Assembly (NCBI GenBank): GCA_016936455.1
Contig: JAFGXV010000027.1
Span: 1 to 49,938, forward strand
Direction: 5' to 3'
From: Desulfuromonadaceae bacterium
GTDB lineage: Bacteria; Desulfobacterota; Desulfuromonadia; Desulfuromonadales; Desulfuromonadaceae
Length of the DNA stretch: 49,938 nucleotides
Shown here: positions 8,228-16,193 of the stretch, in pieces
Layout of the letters: every line of letters begins with the position of its first letter
Position numbering within the stretch: position 1 is the first letter of the stretch
Made by a program: the position numbers and the translations under genes
The notes under the pieces: generated by a model
The model's database searches: none
The model's input: only the letters and a program-made list of their open reading frames with translations
Told to the model about the DNA's origin: nothing

Positions 8228-9316
8228 TCAATACCGCTCCAGCACCTCATAGCCCGTGGTGCGCCGCACCGGGGTAAACCCGGCCTCACGCGCCAGGTCG
8301 ATCAGTTCCTCGCGAGACATGCGGAACGCCACGCCCGTCGCCGCCACCACATTTTCCTCCAGCATGGTGCCGCCGAGATCGTTGGCACCGAAGCGCAGGG
8401 CCACCTGACACAGTTTCGCCCCCTGGGTCACCCAGCTGGCCTGGATGTTGTCGATATTGTCGAGCACCAGCCGCGACAGCGCCACCACCCGCAAATAATC
8501 GCAACCCGTGGCCGTGGCACCGCCCAGTTCGGTGTGAGTGGGCTGATAACTCCAGCTGATAAAGGCGGTGAAGCCGCCCTCCTTGTCGCGGCTGCGCTCC
8601 TGCATTTCGCGCACGCGGAACAGGTGCTCCACCAGCTGGTCATCGGTTTCCAGCGAGCCGAACATCAGGGTGGCAGTGGTGTACATGCCGAGGCCGTGAG
8701 CGGTCTCCATCACCTCGGCCCACAGCTTCCAGCTGATCTTGTTGGGTGAAATGGCTTGGCGCACCGCATCCACCAGCACCTCGGCACCGCCGCCGGGGAT
8801 CGATTTCAGCCCGGCAGCCTGCAGGCGCTTGAGGCAGTCTTCAATAGACAGCCCGGACAGCTGGGCGATCTGAACGATCTCCGCTGGCGACAGGGAATGG
8901 ATCTGCACCGAGGGGAAACGCTGGCGCAGCTTGCGGAACAGCTCCTCAAACCATTCGATGGTCAGTCCGGGATGGATCCCGCCCTGCATCAGCAGCTGGG
9001 TGCCGCCGTGGTCGACCAGTTCCTGCACCTTGGCGAAGATCTCCTCCTCCGCCAGCAGGTAGGCGTCCGGGGCGTCCTCATCGCGGTAAAAGGCGCAGAA
9101 GCGGCACTTGCAGGTGCAGATATTGCTGTAGTTGACGTTGCGGTCCACCACAAAGCTCACTTCACCCGCCGGGTGGCGACGCTGACGCACGTCATCGGCC
9201 AGACGCCCCAGGGTCAGCAGATCGGTGCGTCGCAGCAGGAAGAGCGCGTCCTCGCGAGTCAGAGATTCCCGTTGCTCGATCTTGCGCGCGATTGTATCAA
9301 GCTTGCCCTCAAGCAT
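8228..9316 (-). CDS. mqnC: Cyclic dehypoxanthinyl futalosine synthase (radical SAM)
   Basis: Radical SAM enzyme of the futalosine menaquinone pathway; it cyclises dehypoxanthinyl futalosine. The 362-residue product carries the [4Fe-4S]-SAM motif CX3CX2C as CTCKCRFC within NVNYSNICTC, the MqnC-type LLMQGGIHPGL segment and SIPGGGAEVL. The N-terminal start MLEGKLDTIARKI (9316) is chosen because the ATG overlaps the mqnE stop codon (8-nt overlap), giving translational coupling; the longer open frame runs into mqnE. The CAFYRDEDA sequence after the Cys motif distinguishes it from its paralogue MqnE next door. Confidence 0.93.
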   Translation of the reverse strand: MLEGKLDTIARKIEQRESLTREDALFLLRRTDLLTLGRLADDVRQRRHPAGEVSFVVDRNVNYSNICTCKCRFCAFYRDEDAPDAYLLAEEEIFAKVQELVDHGGTQLLMQGGIHPGLTIEWFEELFRKLRQRFPSVQIHSLSPAEIVQIAQLSGLSIEDCLKRLQAAGLKSIPGGGAEVLVDAVRQAISPNKISWKLWAEVMETAHGLGMYTTATLMFGSLETDDQLVEHLFRVREMQERSRDKEGGFTAFISWSYQPTHTELGGATATGCDYLRVVALSRLVLDNIDNIQASWVTQGAKLCQVALRFGANDLGGTMLEENVVAATGVAFRMSREELIDLAREAGFTPVRRTTGYEVLERY

Positions 9317-10436
9317 TGTCCGCCCCGTCTTCGTCCGCGTCCTCCCCCTCGTGCTCTCCATAGACCTGCAGATCCTGATAGAGGGTATCGCGCTCCACCG
9401 GAATCTTGCCGGCGTTACGGATCTGGCGCAGGATTTCATCCTTGCTCAGCTGCTGGGGCGAATCCGCGCCCGCGTCATGACCGATCTTCTCTTCCACCAC
9501 CGTGCCATCGAGGTCGTTGACACCAAAAGACAGCGCCACCTGGGCGATCTTGAGACCGAGCATGATCCAGTAGGCCTTGATGTGCTGAAAGTTGTCGAGG
9601 TAAATGCGGCTGATGGCCAGGGTCTTCAGACAGTCAATACCGCCCGGCCCCTTGGCATTGGGGATGCGGGTGTTGTCGGGCTGAAACGCCAGCGGAATAA
9701 ACGACTGGAAACCGCCGGTGCGATCCTGCAGCGTCCGGATTTTTGCCATGTGATCAACGCGGTCGGCATAGCCCTCGACATGGCCGAACAGCATGGTGGC
9801 ATTGCTCTTGAGACCGCCCTGGTGGATCTTTTCCGTCACCTCGAGCCAGCGCTCACCGGAGATCTTCTCCGGACATATCTGGCTGCGCACCGCCTCCCCC
9901 AGAATCTCGGCCCCGCCACCGGGGGTCGAATCGAGGCCGCAGCGCTTGAGCTCGCTGATCACTTCTTCCACCGGCAGTTTGGCAATGGTGGCGAAATAGT
10001 CGATCTCCACCGCGGTGAAGGCCTTGATCTTCATCTGCGGATTGTTGGCCTTTATGGTCGCCATCATGCGCAGATAGAACTCGAAGGGCAGTTCCGGGTG
10101 CAGGCCGCCGACCATGTGCAGTTCCGTGGCCCCGGCGTCACGCGCCTCAGCCGCTTTCTGCAGAATCTGGTTCAGGTTGTAGGTATAGGCCTCGGGCTCA
10201 TAGCCTTCCTTGCAAAAGGCACAGAAGCGACACTGATTGACACAGACATTGGTGTAATTGATATGGCGGTTGACGTTGAAAAACACCCGGCGGCCGTTGC
10301 GGCGCTCATTGGCCAAAGCCGCCAGCTCGCCAATGGCCAGCAGGTCGTCCGATTCAAACAGCTGCAGCGCTTCGGCATCCGTTATGCGCTGGTCGGTAAC
10401 AATCTTTTCGCGCAGTGCGTCAAAAAAAGCAGACAT
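9309..10436 (-). CDS. mqnE: Aminofutalosine synthase (radical SAM)
   Basis: Radical SAM enzyme that joins a chorismate-derived enolpyruvyl benzoate (the MqnA product) to SAM, forming aminodeoxyfutalosine, the early committed step of the futalosine route. The 375-residue protein has the cluster motif CVNQCRFC within HINYTNVCVN, then CAFCKEGYEPEAYTYN, ELHMVGGLHPELPF and STPGGGAEIL, all typical of MqnE. The ribosome site is weak (ATGAG eight bases upstream). It sits between ubiX and mqnC, so three or four menaquinone enzymes are co-transcribed. The MqnA, MqnB and MqnD steps are not encoded in this window. Confidence 0.92.
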   Translation of the reverse strand: MSAFFDALREKIVTDQRITDAEALQLFESDDLLAIGELAALANERRNGRRVFFNVNRHINYTNVCVNQCRFCAFCKEGYEPEAYTYNLNQILQKAAEARDAGATELHMVGGLHPELPFEFYLRMMATIKANNPQMKIKAFTAVEIDYFATIAKLPVEEVISELKRCGLDSTPGGGAEILGEAVRSQICPEKISGERWLEVTEKIHQGGLKSNATMLFGHVEGYADRVDHMAKIRTLQDRTGGFQSFIPLAFQPDNTRIPNAKGPGGIDCLKTLAISRIYLDNFQHIKAYWIMLGLKIAQVALSFGVNDLDGTVVEEKIGHDAGADSPQQLSKDEILRQIRNAGKIPVERDTLYQDLQVYGEHEGEDADEDGADNA

Positions 10437-10453
10437 AAAGCAAACTCATTTCA

Positions 10454-11113
10454 TCAGATCGCCGGTGGAGTCTCACCGTCCGGTGCGGACGTCTCTCCCC
10501 AGCGGGTAAACAGGTCGTGTCCCAGGTGCAGCTGATCCAGCACCTTGCCGACCACAAAGTGAACCAGATCCAGCAGGGACTGGGGCTGGCTGTAGAAGGC
10601 CGGCATGGCCGGCAGCACAACAGCTCCGGCCTCGGCCAGGGTCAACAGGTTGCGCAGGTGAATGGTGCTCAGCGGCGTCTCGCGCGGCACCACAATCAGC
10701 GGCCGCCGTTCCTTGAGCATGACGTCGGCCGTGCGCTCGATCAAGGAGGAGCTGATGCCCAGGGCAAAACGTGCCACGCTGCCCATGGACGCCGGAATCA
10801 CCACCATGGCATCCGCCGCGGCGGAACCGCTGGCCACCGGGGCGGAAAAATCCTGGGCGCCATAACAGCACAAGTGCCCGGTCTGATCGGCAAAATACTC
10901 CCGCGCCAACCTCTGAAAAACAGCGGGCTCCTGCGACCAGTTCAGTCCCTGCTCCAGTTGCAGCACCTGATGGGCCGCGGCAGACAGCAGCAGCGACACC
11001 CGGCAGCCGCTGGCCAGGAGGGCGCGGACCAATTCCAGACCGTACAGCGCACCCGAGGCGCCGGTCATGGCGACAACGATATGGCGTGGCACATCCGGGG
11101 TTATGCGGTTCAT
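10454..11113 (-). CDS. ubiX: UbiX-type flavin prenyltransferase
   Basis: Makes prenylated FMN, the cofactor of UbiD-family decarboxylases, from FMN and dimethylallyl (mono)phosphate. The 219-residue flavoprotein shows the N-terminal phosphate loop MTGASGALYG at 16-25, the ASMGSVARFALGISSSLIERTADV block around 108-131, KERRPLIVVPRETPL, and the C-terminal PAMPAFY and QSLLDLVHFVVGKVLD segments. The start overlaps the ubiA stop by 4 nt (ATGA). Its presence beside mqnE, mqnC and ubiA fits the decarboxylation step in late menaquinone synthesis. The only UbiD-family gene in the window (21479-22867) is distant and atypical. Confidence 0.93.
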   Translation of the reverse strand: MNRITPDVPRHIVVAMTGASGALYGLELVRALLASGCRVSLLLSAAAHQVLQLEQGLNWSQEPAVFQRLAREYFADQTGHLCCYGAQDFSAPVASGSAAADAMVVIPASMGSVARFALGISSSLIERTADVMLKERRPLIVVPRETPLSTIHLRNLLTLAEAGAVVLPAMPAFYSQPQSLLDLVHFVVGKVLDQLHLGHDLFTRWGETSAPDGETPPAI

Positions 11114-11991
11114 GCCCGCACCACCACGTCGAGCAGCACAAAGGCAAACAGAATGACGCTGATGTAGCCGTTCATGGTAAAGAAGGCTGCATCCAGCCGG
11201 CTCAGGTCCCCCGGCTTAACCAGGGTGTGTTCATAGAACAGCAACCCCGCCACCACGGCGACGCCCAATAAATAGAAGCCGCCCAGCTGCATCAATGGGG
11301 CCACCAGCAGCAACAGCACCACCATGCCGATGTGAAACCAGCGCACCAGCTGCAGCGACTTCACCTCGCCCAAGCGCACGGGAATCGAGTGCAGCCCCTG
11401 CTCGCGATCGAACTCCAGATCCTGCAGAGCGTAGAACACATCAAAACCCGCCACCCACAGCAGCACCGCCACCCCGATGAGGACAATGGCAAGACTTACA
11501 TCGCCGCGCAGGGCGATCCAGGCGCCGATGGGCGCGGCAGACAGACAGATGCCGAGCACCACATGGGCCAGGGCGGTAAAGCGCTTGGCAAAGGAGTAGA
11601 GCACCAGAAAAAACAGCACCAGCGGCGACAGGTAGAAACACAGCGGATTCAGCATCCAGGCCGCCAGCTCGAACAGCACCAGCGCCACGGCCACGAACAG
11701 CCAGGCCTCGCCGACGCTGACCTTTCCGGCCGGAATATGGCGCTCCGCGGTGCGCGGATTTTTAGCGTCGATGCGAGCATCGATCAGTCGGTTCAACCCC
11801 ATGGCCGCCGAGCGCGCCCCCACCATGGCGACACAGATCCACAGCAGCTGACCCAGGGTCGGTGCCTGGCCGCTGGCCTTGGACGCCAGCACCACACCGA
11901 TCAGGGCAAAGGGAAAAGCGAAAACGGTATGGGAAAATTTGATCATCTCCAGCAAAGCGCGGATTTTCGCCGTGACAACAGCTGTGGACAT
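11110..11991 (-). CDS. ubiA: UbiA-family polyprenyltransferase (menaquinone pathway, MqnP-like)
   Basis: Integral membrane prenyltransferase that attaches the isoprenoid tail to an aromatic acid; in this context the acceptor is probably the 1,4-dihydroxy-6-naphthoate of the futalosine pathway. The 293-residue protein has eight or nine membrane spans and both Asp-rich motifs: NRLIDARIDAKNPRT near residues 67-81 and YALQDLEFDREQG near 170-182. GGGAGGAA lies upstream of the ATG. It is the first gene of the minus-strand run ubiA-ubiX-mqnE-mqnC, with its promoter presumably in the 272-nt gap shared with the divergent mrp operon. Acceptor identity is inferred from neighbours. Confidence 0.9.
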   Translation of the reverse strand: MSTAVVTAKIRALLEMIKFSHTVFAFPFALIGVVLASKASGQAPTLGQLLWICVAMVGARSAAMGLNRLIDARIDAKNPRTAERHIPAGKVSVGEAWLFVAVALVLFELAAWMLNPLCFYLSPLVLFFLVLYSFAKRFTALAHVVLGICLSAAPIGAWIALRGDVSLAIVLIGVAVLLWVAGFDVFYALQDLEFDREQGLHSIPVRLGEVKSLQLVRWFHIGMVVLLLLVAPLMQLGGFYLLGVAVVAGLLFYEHTLVKPGDLSRLDAAFFTMNGYISVILFAFVLLDVVVRA

Positions 11992-12263
11992 GTCATTCCT
12001 CCCTGAAAGTAAAATAGCTCAGCATTAGAAAAAACAGGCTACTTTACACCCCCTTTCCCTCCGGAATCAAGGTGTTTGCCCGCGATTACCGCCCTCTGCA
12101 CCATCCGAGAGCACATTCCCCTCGCGACATCAGGAAGAATGCCGTTCGTTTTTCACGCCATTACTGCCATTCGAATAAAAATTCGATACTGAGAAATCCT
12201 GCTGAAAGAAATCTGTTCTCTTCTGGCGATACAGTGTTATATTTTTCTGGAAAGGAGGGGGTA

Positions 12264-12740
12264 ATGCTGCAGACTTTTTACCTGATCATCATGCTGTCCG
12301 GCTTCTGGCTGTTGCTTTCCGGGCACACGGATCCTTTTATGCTAAGTTGTGGTCTGGTTTCCATCCTGCTTACTTTTCTGATTGCCCAACGCCTGAACAT
12401 CGTCGAAGAGGGGGCCCAGCCGTTCTACCTTCCGCTGCGCATCATCATCTACTGGCTGTGGCTGGCCCGGGAGGTTGTCAAATCGACCTGGGATGTCACG
12501 CGCCGCATCTGGCACCCCCAACTACCGATCAGTCCTGTCGTCATCCACATCGATACCAGCCAGACGACGCCAACCGGCCTGATGCTATACGCCAACTCCA
12601 TCACTCTGACACCCGGCACCGTTTGTATGAATGTGGAAGACAACCGCATGGAGGTTCACGCCCTGACCCGTGAAGCGGCTGACGATTTGCTGTCAGGCGA
12701 AATGGATCGGCGGGTCAGTCAACTGGAGAAAAAATTATGA
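12264..12740 (+). CDS. mrpE: Mrp antiporter subunit E
   Basis: Small subunit of the multi-subunit Mrp/Mnh Na+/H+ antiporter in the cytoplasmic membrane. The 158-residue protein has N-terminal spans (YLIIMLSGFWLLLSG, LVSILLTFLIAQRL), the MrpE hallmark YWLWLAREVVKST, and a soluble C-terminal part with TPTGLMLYANSITLTPGTV, very typical of MnhE. The start at 12264 has a strong AAAGGAGGGGG site; the longer open frame from 12072 is not supported. First gene of a tightly packed operon reaching 19633. The 272-nt gap to the divergent ubiA must hold both promoters; I see no clear consensus there. Confidence 0.92.
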   Translation: MLQTFYLIIMLSGFWLLLSGHTDPFMLSCGLVSILLTFLIAQRLNIVEEGAQPFYLPLRIIIYWLWLAREVVKSTWDVTRRIWHPQLPISPVVIHIDTSQTTPTGLMLYANSITLTPGTVCMNVEDNRMEVHALTREAADDLLSGEMDRRVSQLEKKL

Positions 12741-13054
12741 CCGGCACGGCATTGCAAACGACTTATGGCATCAGCTGCCTGGCCGTTCTGATCGTGATGG
12801 GTCTGGGGCTGGTGCGGGCCATTCTCGGTCCCAGCGCCTTCGATCGCCTGATGGCCGTCAACATGTTCGGCACCAAAACCGTGCTGCTCATCAGCGTGCT
12901 CGGCTTTCTGACCGGTCGGCCCGATTTTCTCGACATTGCCCTGATCTACGCCCTGGTCAACTTTCTCGGCACCATTGCCGTGCTGCGATTTTTTGAAGGT
13001 CGGCGCGCACCGGCCTGCTATGACCAAGAAGCCACCGAGGCCAACAAGGACTGA
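12737..13054 (+). CDS. mrpF: Mrp antiporter subunit F
   Basis: A 105-residue membrane protein with three spans, matching MrpF: GLVRAILGPSAFDRLMAVNMFGTK is the family signature (residues 24-47), followed by RPDFLDIALIYALVNFLGTIA. The small F subunit is needed for assembly and activity of the Mrp complex. The ATG overlaps the mrpE stop by 4 nt, implying coupled translation. Confidence 0.92.
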   Translation: MTGTALQTTYGISCLAVLIVMGLGLVRAILGPSAFDRLMAVNMFGTKTVLLISVLGFLTGRPDFLDIALIYALVNFLGTIAVLRFFEGRRAPACYDQEATEANKD

Positions 13055-13058
13055 TTCG

Positions 13059-13373
13059 ATGACGATACCTGACTTCATCACCGCTTTCTGCCTGATACTG
13101 GGTGCCCTGCTCGGACTGACCGGTGGCGTCGGCGTCTACCGATTACCGGACTTTTTCACCCGGCTGCATGCCTGCAGCGTCACCGACTCGGCCTGCGCCT
13201 TTCTAATTCTTTCCGGACTGATGTTCCAGACCGGTTTCAGCCTCGCCACCATAAAGCTGTTCTTCATCCTGGTGTTTCTGCTGATCACCAGCCCGACTTC
13301 GACCCATGCCCTGGCCAAGGCAGCACTGAACAGTGGGGAAATCCCGTGGTGCCAGTCACAGAAAGAGCGCTGA
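13059..13373 (+). CDS. mrpG: Mrp antiporter subunit G
   Basis: A 104-residue, three-span membrane protein. GLTGGVGVYRLPDFFTRLHA (residues 19-38) and the later LFFILVFLLITSPTSTHALAKAA are the MrpG hallmarks. AAGGA precedes the chosen ATG at 13059; the frame is open further upstream but overlaps mrpF. Its stop codon overlaps the next start (TGATG). Confidence 0.92.
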   Translation: MTIPDFITAFCLILGALLGLTGGVGVYRLPDFFTRLHACSVTDSACAFLILSGLMFQTGFSLATIKLFFILVFLLITSPTSTHALAKAALNSGEIPWCQSQKER

Positions 13374-14350
13374 TGGAACTGTTTATCGACATTACCCTGC
13401 TGACCTTTCTGTGTATCACGGCCATGGCCATCACCGTCATCCGCAAGCTGTTCTGTGCCGTCATGCTGGCCAGTATTTTCAGCCTGCTGTGCGCCTGCCT
13501 GTTCGTCACCATGGATGCGGTGGATGTCGCCTTCACCGAGGCCGCTGTGGGCAGCGGCATCTCGACGGTCCTGATGCTGGCCGCCCTTAACCTGACCCAT
13601 TCACGCGAAAAGCGCCCTCCCCATCAGCCCTTGGTGGCGCTGCTGGTCGTCGGCGTGACCGGCATCGTTCTGATGTATGGCACCATGGACCTGCCGGTAT
13701 TCGGCGATGCCGCGGCCCCCATCCATCACCATGTCGCCCCGCGTTACATTGAGCAATCGCCCCTGGAGGTGGGCCCGCCCAACTTCGTCACCTCGATTCT
13801 GGCCAGTTATCGCGGCTACGACACGCTGGCAGAAACCATCGTCATCTTCACCGCCGGGCTCAGCGTCATTGCCCTGCTCGGCATCCGCGACCGCTACGCC
13901 GGTCGGCCGATCCCCAGCGACCGCTCCGCCATGAAAGACTATGTGGTGCTGCGCATCGTCGCCAAAATGCTGATGCCGTTTGTCTTCCTGTTTGCCCTCT
14001 ATGTCCAGTTTCACGGTGATTACGGCGCCGGAGGCGGTTTCCAGGCCGGGGTCATCTTTGCCAGCGGTGTCATCATTCACAGTCTGACCCTTGGCCGCGA
14101 CCGCACCCTCAAGGCGTTTCCACACCAGTTTCTTCGCGGCCTGGCCACGGTCGGCGTCCTGATTTACGGCGGCACCGGTCTGGCGTCCATCCTGCGCGGC
14201 GGCAATTTTCTCGACTATTCCGTCCTGGCCGCAACCCAGCTCAAGGGACAGCACCTGGGAATATTTCTCGTTGAACTGGGGGTCGGTCTGACCGTTTTTT
14301 CCATCATGATCCTGATGTATTATGCCTTCAGCTATCGCAGGGAGCCCTAG
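13373..14350 (+). CDS. mrpB: Fused Mrp subunit: MrpA C-terminal region plus MrpB
   Basis: A 325-residue membrane protein combining three modules. Residues 1-85 resemble the DUF4040/MbhD-like region found near the C-terminus of canonical MrpA (DVAFTEAAVGSGISTVLMLAAL). Residues 90-170 resemble the MbhE-like part (PPNFVTSILASYRGYDTLAE). Residues 175-320 are MrpB (KMLMPFVFLFALYVQFHGDY, then GGGFQAGVIFASGVI and YGGTGL). In the textbook system the first two modules are the tail of an approximately 800-residue MrpA; here they are joined to MrpB and no full-length MrpA exists in the operon. The ATG overlaps the mrpG stop by one base. Module boundaries are by-eye estimates. Confidence 0.85.
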   Translation: MELFIDITLLTFLCITAMAITVIRKLFCAVMLASIFSLLCACLFVTMDAVDVAFTEAAVGSGISTVLMLAALNLTHSREKRPPHQPLVALLVVGVTGIVLMYGTMDLPVFGDAAAPIHHHVAPRYIEQSPLEVGPPNFVTSILASYRGYDTLAETIVIFTAGLSVIALLGIRDRYAGRPIPSDRSAMKDYVVLRIVAKMLMPFVFLFALYVQFHGDYGAGGGFQAGVIFASGVIIHSLTLGRDRTLKAFPHQFLRGLATVGVLIYGGTGLASILRGGNFLDYSVLAATQLKGQHLGIFLVELGVGLTVFSIMILMYYAFSYRREP

Positions 14351-14352
14351 CC

Positions 14353-14706
14353 ATGAATCTGGCCGGACACTACAACTACTGGGTCGCCATTTTCCTGATG
14401 ATGACCGGTTTTTACGTGGTCATCTCGCGCGGCAACCTGATCAAGAAACTGATCGGTCTTAACCTCTTCAGCACGTCGGTCTTCATTCTCTACATCTCCC
14501 TCGGCAAAATACACGGGGCCACAGCCCCCATTGCCGATGACCGGTTTCAGCTTTACTCCAACCCGGTTCCCCATGTGCTGATTCTGACCGCCATTGTGGT
14601 CGGCGTAGCGACAACGGCAGTCGGGCTGGCCCTGATCACGCGGATCTACGAGCAGTACGGCTCCATTGAAGAGGACGACATTCGCATTAAGGATGAATCC
14701 CTATGA
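14353..14706 (+). CDS. mrpC: Mrp antiporter subunit C (NuoK homologue)
   Basis: A 117-residue, three-span membrane protein homologous to NuoK. It shows the MrpC pattern: GFYVVISRGNLIKKLIGLNLF (residues 20-40), then NPVPHVLILTAIVVGVATTAVGLALI (70-95), where the PHVLILTAIVV stretch is nearly invariant in the family. AGGGAG precedes the ATG, which lies 2 nt after the previous stop. Confidence 0.92.
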   Translation: MNLAGHYNYWVAIFLMMTGFYVVISRGNLIKKLIGLNLFSTSVFILYISLGKIHGATAPIADDRFQLYSNPVPHVLILTAIVVGVATTAVGLALITRIYEQYGSIEEDDIRIKDESL

Positions 14707-16193
14707 ACCACCTGCCGGTTTTTCAAGTTCTGCTGCCACTGCTGGGTGCGCCCCTGTGCCTGCTGGTGCGACGCGGCACCCTGTCCTGGCTGGTAGCGAC
14801 CCTGGCCAGCTGGGGAGGACTGGCCATCAGCCTGGCCCTGCTGCACCACGTCAGCCACACCGGTCCCATCACCTACAATCTGGGCAACTGGCCAGCGCCC
14901 TGGGGGATCACCTACCATGTCGATGCGCTGAATGCCTTCGTCCTGCTGATTGTGACCACCGTCGCCGCGCTGACACTTCCCTATGCCCTGCAAAGCGTCA
15001 ATCTTGAAATCAGCGAGGAAAACCGGCCACTGTTCTACACCCTGCTGCTGATCTGTCTCGCAGGATTACTGGGCATCGTCATTACCGGTGACGCCTTCAA
15101 CATGTACGTGTTCCTTGAGCTGTCTTCGCTATCGGCCTACGCCCTGATCGGCCTCGGCAAACGTCGCCGTGCCCTGACCGCCGCCTTTCAGTACCTGGTC
15201 ATGGGAACCATCGGCGCCACCTTTATTCTCATCGGCATCGGCCTGCTCTACAGCCTCACCGGCACCCTCAATATTCAGGATCTGGCCAGCCGCATCGCCC
15301 TGATCCCAGCTTCGGCCTATGGCCACCGCACCCTGATCACGGCCTTTGCTTTCCTGACGGTCGGCTTCAGTCTCAAGCTGGCACTGTTCCCGCTCCACCT
15401 GTGGCTACCGAACGCCTACACCTATGCGCCATCGGTGGTCACGGTCTTTCTGGCAGCGACCGCCACCAAAGTCGCGGTGTACATGCTGCTGCGCTTCTCC
15501 TTCTCCATTCTCGGCAGCCGCTTTGTCTTTGAACAGCTGACGCTGGGCAAGATCATGCTGCTGCCATCGCTGGCCGCCATCATCATCGCCTCGCTGGTGG
15601 CCATCTTTCAGTACGACATCAAACGCATGCTGGCCTATTCCAGCGTGGCTCAGATCGGGTACATGACCCTGGGCATCAGCCTCCACAGCCATACGGGACT
15701 GATGGCCGGCATTCTGCACATGTTCAACCACGCCCTGATGAAAGGGGCGCTGTTCATGGCCATGGGCGCGGTCAGTTATCGCGTCGGCTCCGTCTATCTG
15801 ACGGATTTCCGTGGACTCGGGCGGCGCATGCCCCTGACCATGGCGGCCTTCGTGCTGGGCGGGCTCAGTCTGATGGGAGTTCCGCTGACGGCCGGCTTTA
15901 TCAGCAAATGGTTTCTCGTCAAAGCAGCGCTCGAAATCGGCTGGTGGAGCGTCACAGCCATCATTCTGATCGGCTCGCTGCTGGCGGTCATCTACATCTG
16001 GCGGGTGGTCGAAACCGCCTACTTCAACCCACTGCATGAAATCGAACACGGACAAGAGGAGGCACCGCTGGGTCTGCTGATCCCGCTATGGGTTCTGGTC
16101 GGGGCCAATCTCTACTTTGGCATCGACACCTCCATTCCGGTCGACATGGCCAGCTGGGCGGCCTCGGCACTGCTTGAAGGGACGATGCAATGA
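14703..16193 (+). CDS. mrpD: Mrp antiporter subunit D (NuoL/M/N family)
   Basis: Antiporter-like ion-translocating subunit with about 14 membrane spans (496 residues). Conserved ionisable residues are visible: the Glu of MYVFLELSSLSAYALIGLG (near 140), the Lys of FSLKLALFPLHLWLPNAYTYAPS (near 223), and KRMLAYSSVAQIGYM plus the HMFNHALMKGALF His/Lys segment. The NAYTYAPS after the WLP motif is characteristic of MrpD. It overlaps mrpC by 4 nt (ATGA). Shares the operon with two further NuoL/M/N homologues, one more than the usual pair of MrpA and MrpD. Confidence 0.92.
   Translation: MNHLPVFQVLLPLLGAPLCLLVRRGTLSWLVATLASWGGLAISLALLHHVSHTGPITYNLGNWPAPWGITYHVDALNAFVLLIVTTVAALTLPYALQSVNLEISEENRPLFYTLLLICLAGLLGIVITGDAFNMYVFLELSSLSAYALIGLGKRRRALTAAFQYLVMGTIGATFILIGIGLLYSLTGTLNIQDLASRIALIPASAYGHRTLITAFAFLTVGFSLKLALFPLHLWLPNAYTYAPSVVTVFLAATATKVAVYMLLRFSFSILGSRFVFEQLTLGKIMLLPSLAAIIIASLVAIFQYDIKRMLAYSSVAQIGYMTLGISLHSHTGLMAGILHMFNHALMKGALFMAMGAVSYRVGSVYLTDFRGLGRRMPLTMAAFVLGGLSLMGVPLTAGFISKWFLVKAALEIGWWSVTAIILIGSLLAVIYIWRVVETAYFNPLHEIEHGQEEAPLGLLIPLWVLVGANLYFGIDTSIPVDMASWAASALLEGTMQ

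Noticed and set aside
12072..12263. N-terminal extension of mrpE
   Set aside because: No ribosome site or hydrophobic character upstream; the ATG at 12264 has a strong AAAGGAGGGGG.
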